Below the pieces are notes generated by a model that searched no databases, was not told the DNA's origin, and was given only the letters and a program-made list of their open reading frames with translations. Position numbers and translations under genes: made by a program. From Legionellales bacterium UBA2469 (GTDB taxonomy: Bacteria > Pseudomonadota > Gammaproteobacteria > Legionellales > Legionellaceae), in NCBI GenBank assembly GCA_002342175.1, contig DDPL01000064.1:1-24299 (forward strand): a stretch of DNA of 24,299 nt, given 5' to 3'. Of this stretch, positions 1 through 7,530 are shown in pieces (within the stretch, counting starts at the first letter, position 1; each line of letters opens with the position of its first letter).

Positions 1-666
1 CATGCAATTATGGGTCCCAATGGTTCAGGAAAAAGTACCTTATCTAAAGTTTTGGCAGGCCATCCCGCTTATGAAGTAACCGATGGGAACGTCACTTTTC
101 AGGGCGAAAATCTATTCGAGTTTTCACCTGATGTGCGAGCGCAAAAAGGTTTGTTTTTATCCTTCCAGTATCCTGTAGAAATTCCAGGCGTTACCAATAT
201 TAATTTTTTAAAAGCCGCCGTGAATGCTGTTCGCAAAGGCCAAGATAAAAAAACCTTGGATGCGATTGATTTCTTAACCTACATTCGTGAAATCTGTGCC
301 AAAATGGGTATGGATGAAGGGTTTTTATACCGTTCTATCAATGAAGGATTCTCAGGCGGCGAAAAAAAACGCAATGAAATGGTACAGTTATTGGCTTTAG
401 ATCCTGCTTTAGCGATTTTAGATGAAACCGATTCAGGTCTGGATATCGATGCCTTAAAAACCATTGCAGAAGGTGTCAACAGCATGCGTTCACCAACGCG
501 TTCAATGATTGTGGTGACGCACTACCAACGTTTATTGGATTACATTGAGCCTGATTTTGTGCATGTGCTGGCCAATGGCCGAATCATCAAATCCGGGGAT
601 AAACGCTTGGCGCTCGAGCTGGAGGAAAAAGGTTATGGCTGGTTAGATTCTTTGGAGCAAGCATGA
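1..666 (+). CDS. sufC: SufC, Fe-S assembly ATPase (5' partial)
   Basis: This is the ATPase subunit of the cytoplasmic SufBCD iron-sulfur scaffold complex, whose ATP hydrolysis remodels SufB-SufD during cluster assembly. The frame is open from base 1 (His-Ala-Ile before the first ATG at 10), so the window edge removes the N-terminus, probably about 30 residues. The ABC motifs appear in order: Walker A GPNGSGKST just after the edge, a Q-loop in SFQYP, the signature FSGGEKKRNE, Walker B LAILDETDSGLD (the variant D-E-T-D-S-G-L-D is typical of SufC) and the switch histidine in VVTHYQ. There is no membrane segment. The stop overlaps the sufD start as ATGA, implying translational coupling. sufB presumably lies upstream, outside the window. 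Identification is secure. Confidence 0.97.
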   Translation, partial: HAIMGPNGSGKSTLSKVLAGHPAYEVTDGNVTFQGENLFEFSPDVRAQKGLFLSFQYPVEIPGVTNINFLKAAVNAVRKGQDKKTLDAIDFLTYIREICAKMGMDEGFLYRSINEGFSGGEKKRNEMVQLLALDPALAILDETDSGLDIDALKTIAEGVNSMRSPTRSMIVVTHYQRLLDYIEPDFVHVLANGRIIKSGDKRLALELEEKGYGWLDSLEQA

Positions 667-1907
667 GCACTTCATGGCACGAATTGAAATCACAATTTGA
701 AGCGAAACAGGTTCAGGGATATCTTCAACAATATCGAAAAAATGCATTTGAATCATTTGAGCGCATAGGTTTGCCGGAGCGTCGTAACGAACGGTGGCGT
801 GCAACCCCACTGAAACGTGTTTTTGGGACTCACTTTAAGCATCAGGCGGCTATTAGTGGATTTAAATCCATTGAATTTCCAGAAGCGGTTTATACGGTTG
901 AATTGAAATCTGGCCAAGTGAAAATGCATCAACTGCCAAAAGGTGTGGTGGCCATGTCAATCAAAGAGGCTTGGCTTTCACATCGTGAACTGGTCGAGCA
1001 ATATTTTGCGACAGTTGCCAACCATTCAGAAGCTTTAACGTTACTCAATACCAGTTTATTCGATGAGGGGGTGTTGATTTGGGTCCCTGAAGGTGTACAT
1101 GTCGACAAACCAATCGTTTTGCATCATCAAAGTGATGTTGATCATCTGTTTCATTATCGTCATTTAATGATTTTTGCAAAAAATAGTTCCGCCACGGTCT
1201 TGGAAGTTTTCAACAGTCGAGAGCAGGGCAGTGGTTTTATCAACCATGTTTGTGAAATGGTGATTCATGAACATGCATGTGTGGAACACTACCAAGTACA
1301 AATGTTAAACGATGAAAGTTATCTGCAAAGTGAGCTATCGGTTCGCCAAGGTGAACATGCTTCATTTGATGCGTTTTTATTACAATTGGGTGGTCAATAT
1401 AGCACTTGTGATATGAACATGGCGTTGGCAGCTCCACATGCGAACTGTCGTTTAAGTGGTATTTATGCCCCACATCAACAACAGTTTCATCAACAACGAT
1501 TAAATGTTCAACATATGGTCGAGGATTGTCAGAGTATGCAAAATTTTAGGGGGATTGCCGATGACAAAGGCCATGGCGTATTTATGGGCCAAGTTTACGT
1601 GCATCACGATGCACAAAAAACCGAAGCGCATCAATCGAATCGCAATTTAATTCTATCCAAACAAGCAGAAATTACGACCTTACCCCAATTGCAAATTTTT
1701 GCAGATGATGTCATTTGTAGTCATGGCGCAACCGTTGGTCAATTGGATGAAGAGAGTTTGTTTTATTTACAATCCCGTGGATTCTCGATGGATGAAGCAA
1801 AACAGGTATTGGTCCATGCTTTCTTATTGGAACAGTTTCAGTACATTCCTAATGAGATGATTCGAAAATGGTGTTTAGAGCATTTTGAACAACGACGAGT
1901 ATCATGA
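663..1907 (+). CDS. sufD: SufD, Fe-S scaffold complex subunit
   Basis: SufD pairs with SufB and two SufC subunits to form the scaffold on which Fe-S clusters are built. The 414-residue protein has a long variable N-terminal part and the conserved C-terminal beta-helix core. The family landmark ICSHGATVGQLDEESLFYLQ lies near residues 350-370; it carries the histidine that, in E. coli SufD, contributes to cluster formation at the SufB-SufD interface. The segment beginning HQSNRNLILS just before it is also characteristic. The ATG at 663 overlaps the sufC stop by four bases, and the gene ends in another ATGA overlap with sufS. Length is close to the E. coli protein. SufB is the only close alternative; the GATVGQL form rather than EATVSKI favours SufD. 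Confidence 0.95.
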   Translation: MSTSWHELKSQFEAKQVQGYLQQYRKNAFESFERIGLPERRNERWRATPLKRVFGTHFKHQAAISGFKSIEFPEAVYTVELKSGQVKMHQLPKGVVAMSIKEAWLSHRELVEQYFATVANHSEALTLLNTSLFDEGVLIWVPEGVHVDKPIVLHHQSDVDHLFHYRHLMIFAKNSSATVLEVFNSREQGSGFINHVCEMVIHEHACVEHYQVQMLNDESYLQSELSVRQGEHASFDAFLLQLGGQYSTCDMNMALAAPHANCRLSGIYAPHQQQFHQQRLNVQHMVEDCQSMQNFRGIADDKGHGVFMGQVYVHHDAQKTEAHQSNRNLILSKQAEITTLPQLQIFADDVICSHGATVGQLDEESLFYLQSRGFSMDEAKQVLVHAFLLEQFQYIPNEMIRKWCLEHFEQRRVS

Positions 1908-3130
1908 TGACTTCATGGAATATTGATCAAATTCGAGGGGATTTCCCCATATTGCACCAGGAAATCAATGATTGTCCATTGGTTTATTTTGATAATGCGG
2001 CGACCACACAAAAACCGCGACACGTCATTCATGCGATATCTCATTATTACGAGCACGATAATGCAAATGTGCATCGTGGTGTGCATCAACTGAGTGTTCG
2101 GGCAACTGATGCATATGAAGCCGCAAGGCAAAAAGTCGCTGCGTGGATTCAAGCTCCCAAGGCGGAAGAATGTATTTTTGTGCGTGGAACAACAGAAGCG
2201 ATTAATTTGGTGGCCAATAGTTATTTTTTACCGCGCTTACAGTCTGGTGATGAAATTCTCCTCACGCAAATGGAACACCACGCCAATATTGTGCCATGGC
2301 AGATGGTCTGTCAGAAAACAGGAGCTGTGATAAAAGTCATCCCAATTTCATCTGCGGGTGAAATCGATTTGGTGGCTTATGAAAAGATGTTATCACCCAA
2401 GACCAAATGTGTTTCTATCGGATATGCCTCGAATGCATTAGGGACTATCAATCCTGTAAAAAAAATGGCTGAAATGGCACATCAAGTGGGTGCGAAAGTG
2501 GTTGTTGATGGCGCACAATCGACCGCACATTTACCGATTAATGTAAAAGATTTAGGTGTGGATTTTTACGCGTTTTCAGGGCATAAAATGTATGCGCCAA
2601 CTGGAATTGGTGTGCTCTGGGGGCGTGCGGCACTTTTGAATGAAATGCCTCCTTATCAAGGTGGCGGTGAAATGATTGCCTATGTGACGTTTGAAAAGTC
2701 AGAATATGCGCCCATCCCGAATAAATTTGAAGCAGGAACGCCCAATATTGCTGGTGCCATAGGATTAGGAGCGGCCATTGATTATTTAAAAGGGCTGAAT
2801 TTTGCACATATGCAAGCTTATGAACAAGCCTTATTGGATTATGCTACAGAAGCATTACAGAAAATTCCTGGATATCGCATCGTTGGGACAGCCAGCGCAA
2901 AAGTACCTGTGATTTCTTTTATTCATGAACGTATCCATGCTCATGATATTGGGACCATTTTAGATACAATGGGCATTGCCATCCGAAGTGGACATCATTG
3001 TGCCATGCCGGTGATGGATTTTTATGATATTGCTGCAACCGCACGCATGTCTTTTTCTTTCTATAATACAAAAGAAGAAATTGATGCATGCATGGTGGGT
3101 TTAAATAAAGTGATAGAGGTATTTGGCTAA
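1904..3130 (+). CDS. sufS: SufS, group II cysteine desulfurase
   Basis: This PLP-dependent enzyme converts L-cysteine to L-alanine and holds the released sulfur as a persulfide for cluster assembly. The 408 residues match the family length. Visible residues are the His pair in MEHHANIVPW (about 125-126), the PLP-phosphate and ring-binding segment VVDGAQSTAH (200-209), the Schiff-base lysine in FSGHKMY (K228), and the persulfide-bearing cysteine in RSGHHCAMP (C366). The short RSGxHC loop identifies group II SufS rather than IscS. Two adjacent ATGs occur at 1904 and 1907; the first overlaps the sufD stop. The stop shares one base with the next gene, which encodes a SufU-type partner likely to accept the sulfur. 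Confidence 0.96.
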   Translation: MMTSWNIDQIRGDFPILHQEINDCPLVYFDNAATTQKPRHVIHAISHYYEHDNANVHRGVHQLSVRATDAYEAARQKVAAWIQAPKAEECIFVRGTTEAINLVANSYFLPRLQSGDEILLTQMEHHANIVPWQMVCQKTGAVIKVIPISSAGEIDLVAYEKMLSPKTKCVSIGYASNALGTINPVKKMAEMAHQVGAKVVVDGAQSTAHLPINVKDLGVDFYAFSGHKMYAPTGIGVLWGRAALLNEMPPYQGGGEMIAYVTFEKSEYAPIPNKFEAGTPNIAGAIGLGAAIDYLKGLNFAHMQAYEQALLDYATEALQKIPGYRIVGTASAKVPVISFIHERIHAHDIGTILDTMGIAIRSGHHCAMPVMDFYDIAATARMSFSFYNTKEEIDACMVGLNKVIEVFG

Positions 3131-3579
3131 TGATGGATTTAAAAGAACTTTATCAAGAAGTGATACTTGATCATAATCGTAACCCGCGCAATTTTGGGGA
3201 AATGGAACATGCAACTTGTGAAGCAAAAGGTCATAACCCTTTGTGTGGTGATAGACTTCGTTTGTATTTAAAAATTGAAAACGATGTGATCCAAGATGTT
3301 CGGTTTTCAGGGCAGGGGTGTGCCATTTCTCAAGCATCGGCATCATTGATGACAGAGTGCTTAATTGGATTAAAAGTTGAAGATGCCCAAGCCTTATTTG
3401 ATAAAGTTCATGAGTTATTAACCAATGATAGCTTCGATTTATCGACATTGCCGTCGCTTAAATTACAAGTTTTAGCGGGTGTGCGTGCCTATCCTGCACG
3501 CGTGAAGTGCGCATCGTTGGCATGGCATACGTTAATGGCGGCTTTAGAGCATGATGATCATGCGGCCAAAACAGAGTAA
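3130..3579 (+). CDS. sufU: SufU-type sulfur acceptor / scaffold protein
   Basis: This 149-residue protein belongs to the IscU/SufU family. In SufU systems it takes persulfide sulfur from SufS, usually through a zinc-bound cysteine. The three family cysteines are present: C39 in NPLCGDRL (with D41), C64 in GQGCAIS and C127 in RVKCASLAW. About 20 extra residues lie before the last cysteine (DLSTLPSLKLQVLAGVR region), and the R after CGD and the VKCASLAW ending are features of SufU rather than IscU. The first of two ATGs (3130, 3133) overlaps the sufS stop by one base. Firmicute SufU acts as a zinc-dependent sulfurtransferase. Whether this gammaproteobacterial protein does the same or acts as a true scaffold cannot be told from sequence. 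Confidence 0.9.
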   Translation: MMDLKELYQEVILDHNRNPRNFGEMEHATCEAKGHNPLCGDRLRLYLKIENDVIQDVRFSGQGCAISQASASLMTECLIGLKVEDAQALFDKVHELLTNDSFDLSTLPSLKLQVLAGVRAYPARVKCASLAWHTLMAALEHDDHAAKTE

Positions 3580-3585
3580 ATCGAT

Positions 3586-3924
3586 ATGTTTGGGTTTAAA
3601 AAGAAAAAAATGAAAAAAGAAGAATTGGAAAAAGCAGTGATTGAGGCTCTAAAATCAGTTTTTGACCCCGAAATTCCTGTGAATATTTACGACTTGGGGT
3701 TAATTTATGATGTGACCATTGATGAAGAGAACCATGTTCATATTCAAATGACCTTAACTTCCCCAGGTTGTCCGGTTGCTCAAACCTTTCCCGGGCAAGT
3801 CGAACAAACGGTGAATCAGGTTCCTGAAGTGGAAGACTGTGAAGTGGAATTGGTCTGGGATCCGCCTTGGACGCAAGAACGCATGAGTGAGGTCGCTCGT
3901 TTAGAATTAGGTATGTTTTTCTAA
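3586..3924 (+). CDS. sufT: SufT, MIP18/DUF59-family Fe-S maturation protein
   Basis: This 112-residue protein is of the MIP18 (DUF59) family, which helps deliver Fe-S clusters to target proteins. The family core is clear: FDPEIPVNIYDLGLIYDV (about residues 26-43), then TLTSPGCPVAQ with the conserved cysteine C62, and VWDPPWTQERMSEVARLELG near the end. It is the short SufT form without an N-terminal extension. The N-terminus begins with a lysine-rich stretch. The ATG at 3586 lies six bases after sufU with only a weak ribosome binding site, so an internal start at 3610 (M9) cannot be excluded. Its place at the end of the suf operon supports the name. PaaD-like phenylacetate proteins share the domain but not this context. 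Confidence 0.9.
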   Translation: MFGFKKKKMKKEELEKAVIEALKSVFDPEIPVNIYDLGLIYDVTIDEENHVHIQMTLTSPGCPVAQTFPGQVEQTVNQVPEVEDCEVELVWDPPWTQERMSEVARLELGMFF

Positions 3925-3925
3925 C

Positions 3926-4870
3926 ATGTGTTGGCGTCCAACGTGTTCGATAGAACATTTGAAGAAACGTTCTGAAATGATGAAAGCCATTCGTCAATTC
4001 TTTGAATCTCGGCAATATCTTGAGGTCGAGACGCCTTATATGGCGCATTTTGGAGTGACCGATCCGCATTTAGCAAACATTGAAGCACAATTCAGGGGAC
4101 AAACTTATTCATTACAAACCAGCCCTGAATACCATATGAAACGTTTATTGGCTGCGGGAAGTGGCCCTATTTTTCAGATTGCTCGGGTGTTTAGGGATGA
4201 TGAGTTTGGGCGCTGGCACAATCCCGAGTTTACCTTGTTAGAATGGTATCAACTTGGTGTCGATCATTTTTATTTAATTGCTGAAATTGAAGCCCTTTTT
4301 AAAAGACTTTGTGAAGTGCCTGCATTTGTTCACATGCGTTACCAAGCCGCTTTTGAACGTTATTGCCAATTTAACCCTTTGGATGTTTCTCAATCCATGG
4401 TTCATCAGATTTGTGAAAATTTTGGTTTGGGAGATGTCTTAGGAGAGCATGAGTCGGTTGATCAACATTTGCATTTGCTCATGGCCATGGTGGTTGAGCC
4501 TGGTATTGCAAAAGATTATGATGCACCTGTTGTAATGTTGGATTTTCCCGCAAGCCAAGCAAGTCTTGCAAAAACAGATGGCTTAACTGCGCATCGTTTT
4601 GAAATTTATTGGCGTGGCGTTGAATTGGCAAATGGTTTTCATGAGTTAACGGATCCCAGTTTACAGGCACATCGATTTGCTGAAGATAATCGTATTCGTG
4701 AAGAATTAAATTACCCAATTAAAAAGGTCGATCATTTATTATTATCTGCGTTAGAGCATGGAATGCCAGAGTGTAGTGGTGTTGCAATAGGATTAGACCG
4801 CCTCTTTGCTCTTCTTTTAAAACAAGATAACATAGCTCAAGTTTTAAGTTTTGCCTTTCCGAACCTTTGA
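3926..4870 (+). CDS. epmA: EpmA, EF-P beta-lysylation ligase (GenX/PoxA)
   Basis: This truncated class II lysyl-tRNA synthetase paralogue attaches (R)-beta-lysine to a conserved lysine of elongation factor P, helping ribosomes through polyproline stretches. At 314 residues it is the length of EpmA, lacking the anticodon-binding domain of LysRS. Visible motifs are the N-terminal WRPTCSIEHLKKR, motif 1 around FFESRQYLEVETPYM, motif 2 in FRDDEFGRWHNPEFTLLEWY and motif 3 in GVAIGLDRLFAL. The start is set by the conserved W-R/Q-P-T/S segment immediately after the ATG at 3926. Only one base separates it from the sufT stop, so it is probably translated from the suf transcript. The partner EpmB (a radical-SAM lysine aminomutase) and EF-P itself are not in this window. 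Confidence 0.94.
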   Translation: MCWRPTCSIEHLKKRSEMMKAIRQFFESRQYLEVETPYMAHFGVTDPHLANIEAQFRGQTYSLQTSPEYHMKRLLAAGSGPIFQIARVFRDDEFGRWHNPEFTLLEWYQLGVDHFYLIAEIEALFKRLCEVPAFVHMRYQAAFERYCQFNPLDVSQSMVHQICENFGLGDVLGEHESVDQHLHLLMAMVVEPGIAKDYDAPVVMLDFPASQASLAKTDGLTAHRFEIYWRGVELANGFHELTDPSLQAHRFAEDNRIREELNYPIKKVDHLLLSALEHGMPECSGVAIGLDRLFALLLKQDNIAQVLSFAFPNL

Positions 4871-5011
4871 CAAAAGAAAGCAAACTTCTTATCAATACAG
4901 AAACTTTCAAAAGCCATTCTTTGTAGAGTTTTTATTGTTCTAAAACGATATACTCCAGGAGAAACGACTAAATTCCCGAGCGAATTAGGCTTTGATAGCA
5001 ACAGTTTAATA

Positions 5012-5419
5012 TTAAAGCCTCATATATGGTACGAACGAAGTTGGTATTACAAAATCCGAGTGATCCATATTGCACATATGCCGTAAACGGATAAAAATCA
5101 ATCCAAGCTCTTTCGTTGTAAGTTGCGCAAGACGGGGGGCAATAAGACGCTTGACAGAAATAGAAAGACAATGCTCCACTAAAGCATAGCTATCCTTTTG
5201 AAGACTATCTCTTGGCGATAATGCAACATGTAATTGAGAGCACTCAGGATAAGATTGACTACTTAATGGGCATATTAAAACACTGGCTGGCTGCACATCT
5301 AGAACAAATTGCCCCATTAAAACTACCACCGGCCTTATTTTTCCAACTTCAGCATGTTTCGAGGGATCCAGTCGAGCCAAATAGACGCCACCTTGTGTTA
5401 ATAAGGTTATTTTTTCCAC
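5012..5419 (-). CDS. MazF/PemK-like toxin of a type II toxin-antitoxin pair
   Basis: The product (about 135 residues) resembles the MazF/PemK family, usually sequence-specific mRNA or tRNA endoribonucleases held inactive by an antitoxin. The family pattern is visible near the N-terminus: GGVYLARLDP, then GKIRPVVVL, then VLICPLSSQ about 20 residues on, which matches the MazF beta-barrel with its G-x-x-RP-V-V-V and P-L/T-S/T motifs. I place the start at GTG 5419 because GGGG lies about seven bases upstream; a TTG at 5422 is in frame. The 5' end overlaps the antitoxin 3' end, as expected for a coupled pair. The last 15-20 residues are less typical, so the C-terminus may have diverged. Target and activity are unknown. 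Confidence 0.8.
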   Translation of the reverse strand: MEKITLLTQGGVYLARLDPSKHAEVGKIRPVVVLMGQFVLDVQPASVLICPLSSQSYPECSQLHVALSPRDSLQKDSYALVEHCLSISVKRLIAPRLAQLTTKELGLIFIRLRHMCNMDHSDFVIPTSFVPYMRL

Positions 5420-5673
5420 CAAAATTCCCCTTCATCTTTCAAATTAATGTCTAATTGCTCAAGTTCGTTTATTTCGTTCAAATAATTAGCTTGTAGCTTT
5501 AACGCTTTAAACCCAACCGCCATATCTTGCTGCTCTGTCATCAATCGATAGGCCTTGATCTCATGTTCAATTGCTAAACGAATAAATTGAGAGCGTGAAA
5601 TATGCATTTTTTTAGCAATCAAAGAACTATCCTCTGCCAATTCATCAGGAACAATTATAGAAAGTGCTGTCAT
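5407..5673 (-). CDS. Ribbon-helix-helix antitoxin of the MazF-like pair
   Basis: This 88-residue protein begins with a typical ribbon-helix-helix DNA-binding region: a beta strand (TALSIIVPDELAED) followed by two helices containing ISRSQFIRLAIEHEI. Such antitoxins bind the operon promoter through this domain and neutralise the toxin with the C-terminal tail, here acidic and hydrophobic (LEQLDINLKDEGEFWWKK). It precedes and overlaps the toxin gene in the usual antitoxin-first order. The ATG at 5673 is the only sensible start; the ribosome binding site is weak. A good extended -10 sequence lies about 30 bases upstream. Identification as an RHH antitoxin comes from fold pattern and context, not from a recognised named family. 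Confidence 0.77.
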   Translation of the reverse strand: MTALSIIVPDELAEDSSLIAKKMHISRSQFIRLAIEHEIKAYRLMTEQQDMAVGFKALKLQANYLNEINELEQLDINLKDEGEFWWKK

Positions 5674-5695
5674 ATAAGTTTAACCATTAAAAACA

Positions 5696-5714
5696 ATATA
5701 GTTCATTATATCAC
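5696..5714 (-). promoter_or_regulatory. Probable promoter/operator of the toxin-antitoxin operon
   Basis: Read on the - strand, a perfect TATAAT (5705-5710) is preceded by TGA, giving an extended -10 element (TGnTATAAT) upstream of the antitoxin ATG at 5673. No convincing -35 box is seen, which fits extended -10 promoters. An ATATA-N6-TATAT inverted repeat (5696-5711) overlaps it and could be the RHH autorepression site, but the repeat is very AT-rich and could be chance. Confidence 0.5.
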
Positions 5715-5868
5715 ATTTAATATGACTTTGCTTTTGATATTATTTTTTTCCAACATTCTGTAACGATTCAGTATCGAAAAAGCTCTCCAAAAATTAAAAT
5801 AATCCATTCATCTTATTAGACATAGGGCGTTATGAAATGTCGGGCGTGGGGATGATGAGCGCAGTTAG

Positions 5869-6263
5869 GTTGAATCGTGGTCAAATGCCGGATTTATTAA
5901 TGGTTTGTTAAATCATTCGGATGCTCGTGCAATCTTGTATCCATTGTGTTTTGAAAACCACTGGGTCAAAATATTTAGTGGCGTCCGATGGCAAATCCTT
6001 ATATTCAAAACGATGGTACCACCAGTGGCGCTTTTCTCATTGAAAATATGTATCTCGACATGAATCCCCATGTGGTGCGTCAAGAATTAACCAGTGAAAA
6101 CATCTATGAATTACATCAGGAATTGATGTCGAGAAACAAGCGTAAAGGAGAGACGACGATACAACGCTTTCTGCTAAATATGCTAAGAAATAAGGATTCA
6201 GTTTTAAAAAGTGTGTATATCGGTTATAATGCGCATGAATTAAACAGTTTTTATTGGATTTAG
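5869..6263 (+). pseudogene. Remnant of a possible C48/ULP-like cysteine protease
   Basis: The longest frame (5988-6263, 91 codons) contains PYIQNDGTTSGAFLIENM, which resembles the end of clan CE (C48/ULP-like) proteases: Gln, then N-D-G, then C-G and a hydrophobic helix. The catalytic Cys position reads Ser (AGT at 6030-6032). Just upstream, in the +1 frame, 5869-5985 encodes ILYPLCFENHWVKIF, resembling the strand carrying the catalytic His-Trp of the same fold. The two parts are in different frames, and upstream stops occur in the frames (TAG 5866, TAA 5909), so this looks like a decayed gene broken by small indels. Homologues in bacteria that live in eukaryotes remove ubiquitin-like proteins. 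The family assignment rests on motif resemblance only. The 91-codon part might still be translated. Confidence 0.45.
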
Positions 6264-6270
6264 GATTATC

Positions 6271-7521
6271 ATGACATTTGCGAATTTAGGATTACACGAA
6301 TTATTGTTAAGGGCTTTGGAAGACGAGGGGTATAAAGAACCCACCGATATTCAAGCCAAAGCAATTCCAGTGATTCTCAAAGGTCATGATATGATTGCAT
6401 CTGCGCAAACGGGTACGGGTAAAACGGCTAGTTTTGCCTTGCCGATGTTACAAAAATTGGCGCGCATAAACCGAGCTTCAGGCAATCATACCAAATCATT
6501 AATTTTAGCACCGACTCGCGAGTTGGCGATTCAGATTTTTGAAAATATTCAATCTTATGGTCGATATTTCAAAGTACGTACCACGGTGGTTTATGGGGGC
6601 GTAAAAATCAATCCTCAAATGATGCGCTTGCGTTCAGGAACAGAGATTTTAATTGCAACACCAGGACGTTTATTGGATTTGGTAAAACAAAATGCACTGC
6701 GTTTTAGCGAATTGGAAGTTGTGGTTTTAGATGAAGCGGATAGAATGTTGGATATGGGCTTTATTCATGACATTCGACGCATCATGTCGATGTTGCCCCA
6801 GAATCGTCAAACCTTGCTATTTTCTGCAACGTTTGCAGACGAAGTCAAATCATTGGCACAAAAATTTATGCACCAACCGACGGAAGTGAATGTTGCGCCA
6901 CCCAATCAAACAGCGCATACCGTCAAGCATGTGATGCACCCTGTGGATAAAGTCAAAAAGGCAGAGTTGTTGGTTCATTTGATTTTAGAGAATCGTTGGC
7001 CTCAGGCTTTGATTTTCTCAAAAACAAAGCATGGCGCGAATAAACTTGTAAAAAAATTAGCATCGGCTGGTATTCGTTCGATGGCGATTCATGGGGATAA
7101 AACCCAAGCGCAACGGCAAAAAGCGTTAAATGATTTTAAAAATGGAACGATTGCTTATTTGGTTGCAACCGACATTGCGGCACGCGGGATTGATATTGAT
7201 GATTTACCCTTTGTTGTGAACGTTGATTTGCCACATGTTGCAGAGGATTACGTGCACCGAATTGGTCGAACGGGGCGTGCGGGAAAAACTGGACAAGCCA
7301 TTTCATTGGTGAGTGCGGATGAGTTTCCGTATTTGCTGGCTATTGAAAAATTAACCAAGAAAATGATTCCACGCGTTGAAATTGATGATTTTGAGCCGGA
7401 GCATATTGTGCCATCGTCGAATAATCCGAATGCGTTAAAACGAAAAGTTGTAAAACGTATGCATCAAAATAAATCGCGACAGCAGACATTTCAAAACAAG
7501 AAAAAAAACAATAAAAAATAA
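6271..7521 (+). CDS. rhlE: DEAD-box ATP-dependent RNA helicase, RhlE type
   Basis: This 416-residue protein unwinds RNA duplexes using ATP, typically in ribosome assembly or RNA turnover. All core motifs are present: the Q motif with IQAKAIP (27-33), motif I AQTGTGKT (45-52), Ia PTRELA, TPGRLLDL, the DEAD box VLDEADRML (152-160), SAT (185-187), LIFSKTKHGA, ATDIAARGIDI and HRIGRTGR (329-336). A short, strongly basic tail (about residues 389-416, rich in Lys, Arg and Asn) probably binds RNA. The gene starts seven bases after the upstream remnant with an AGGAT ribosome binding site, and coaD follows after nine bases, suggesting co-transcription. RhlE is favoured over RhlB, SrmB or DbpA by overall pattern; the exact paralogue is less certain than the family. 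Confidence 0.88.
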   Translation: MTFANLGLHELLLRALEDEGYKEPTDIQAKAIPVILKGHDMIASAQTGTGKTASFALPMLQKLARINRASGNHTKSLILAPTRELAIQIFENIQSYGRYFKVRTTVVYGGVKINPQMMRLRSGTEILIATPGRLLDLVKQNALRFSELEVVVLDEADRMLDMGFIHDIRRIMSMLPQNRQTLLFSATFADEVKSLAQKFMHQPTEVNVAPPNQTAHTVKHVMHPVDKVKKAELLVHLILENRWPQALIFSKTKHGANKLVKKLASAGIRSMAIHGDKTQAQRQKALNDFKNGTIAYLVATDIAARGIDIDDLPFVVNVDLPHVAEDYVHRIGRTGRAGKTGQAISLVSADEFPYLLAIEKLTKKMIPRVEIDDFEPEHIVPSSNNPNALKRKVVKRMHQNKSRQQTFQNKKKNNKK

Positions 7522-7530
7522 GGATTTTTT

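Noticed and set aside
3101..3448. 115-codon open frame on the - strand opposite sufU
   Set aside because: It overlaps the full conserved part of sufU, including its cysteine motifs; no ribosome binding site or domain supports it.
3596..4069. 157-codon open frame on the - strand opposite sufT and epmA
   Set aside because: It lies entirely within two well-supported genes on the other strand, has no recognisable motif and a poor amino acid pattern; it is a coding shadow.
4871..4890. AAGAA/TTCTT stem after epmA as a possible terminator
   Set aside because: Only 5 AT-rich pairs with no T-tract; too weak to call.
5212..5454. 80-codon open frame on the + strand across the toxin-antitoxin genes
   Set aside because: It is antisense to the recognisable MazF-like and RHH coding sequences and shows no family features.
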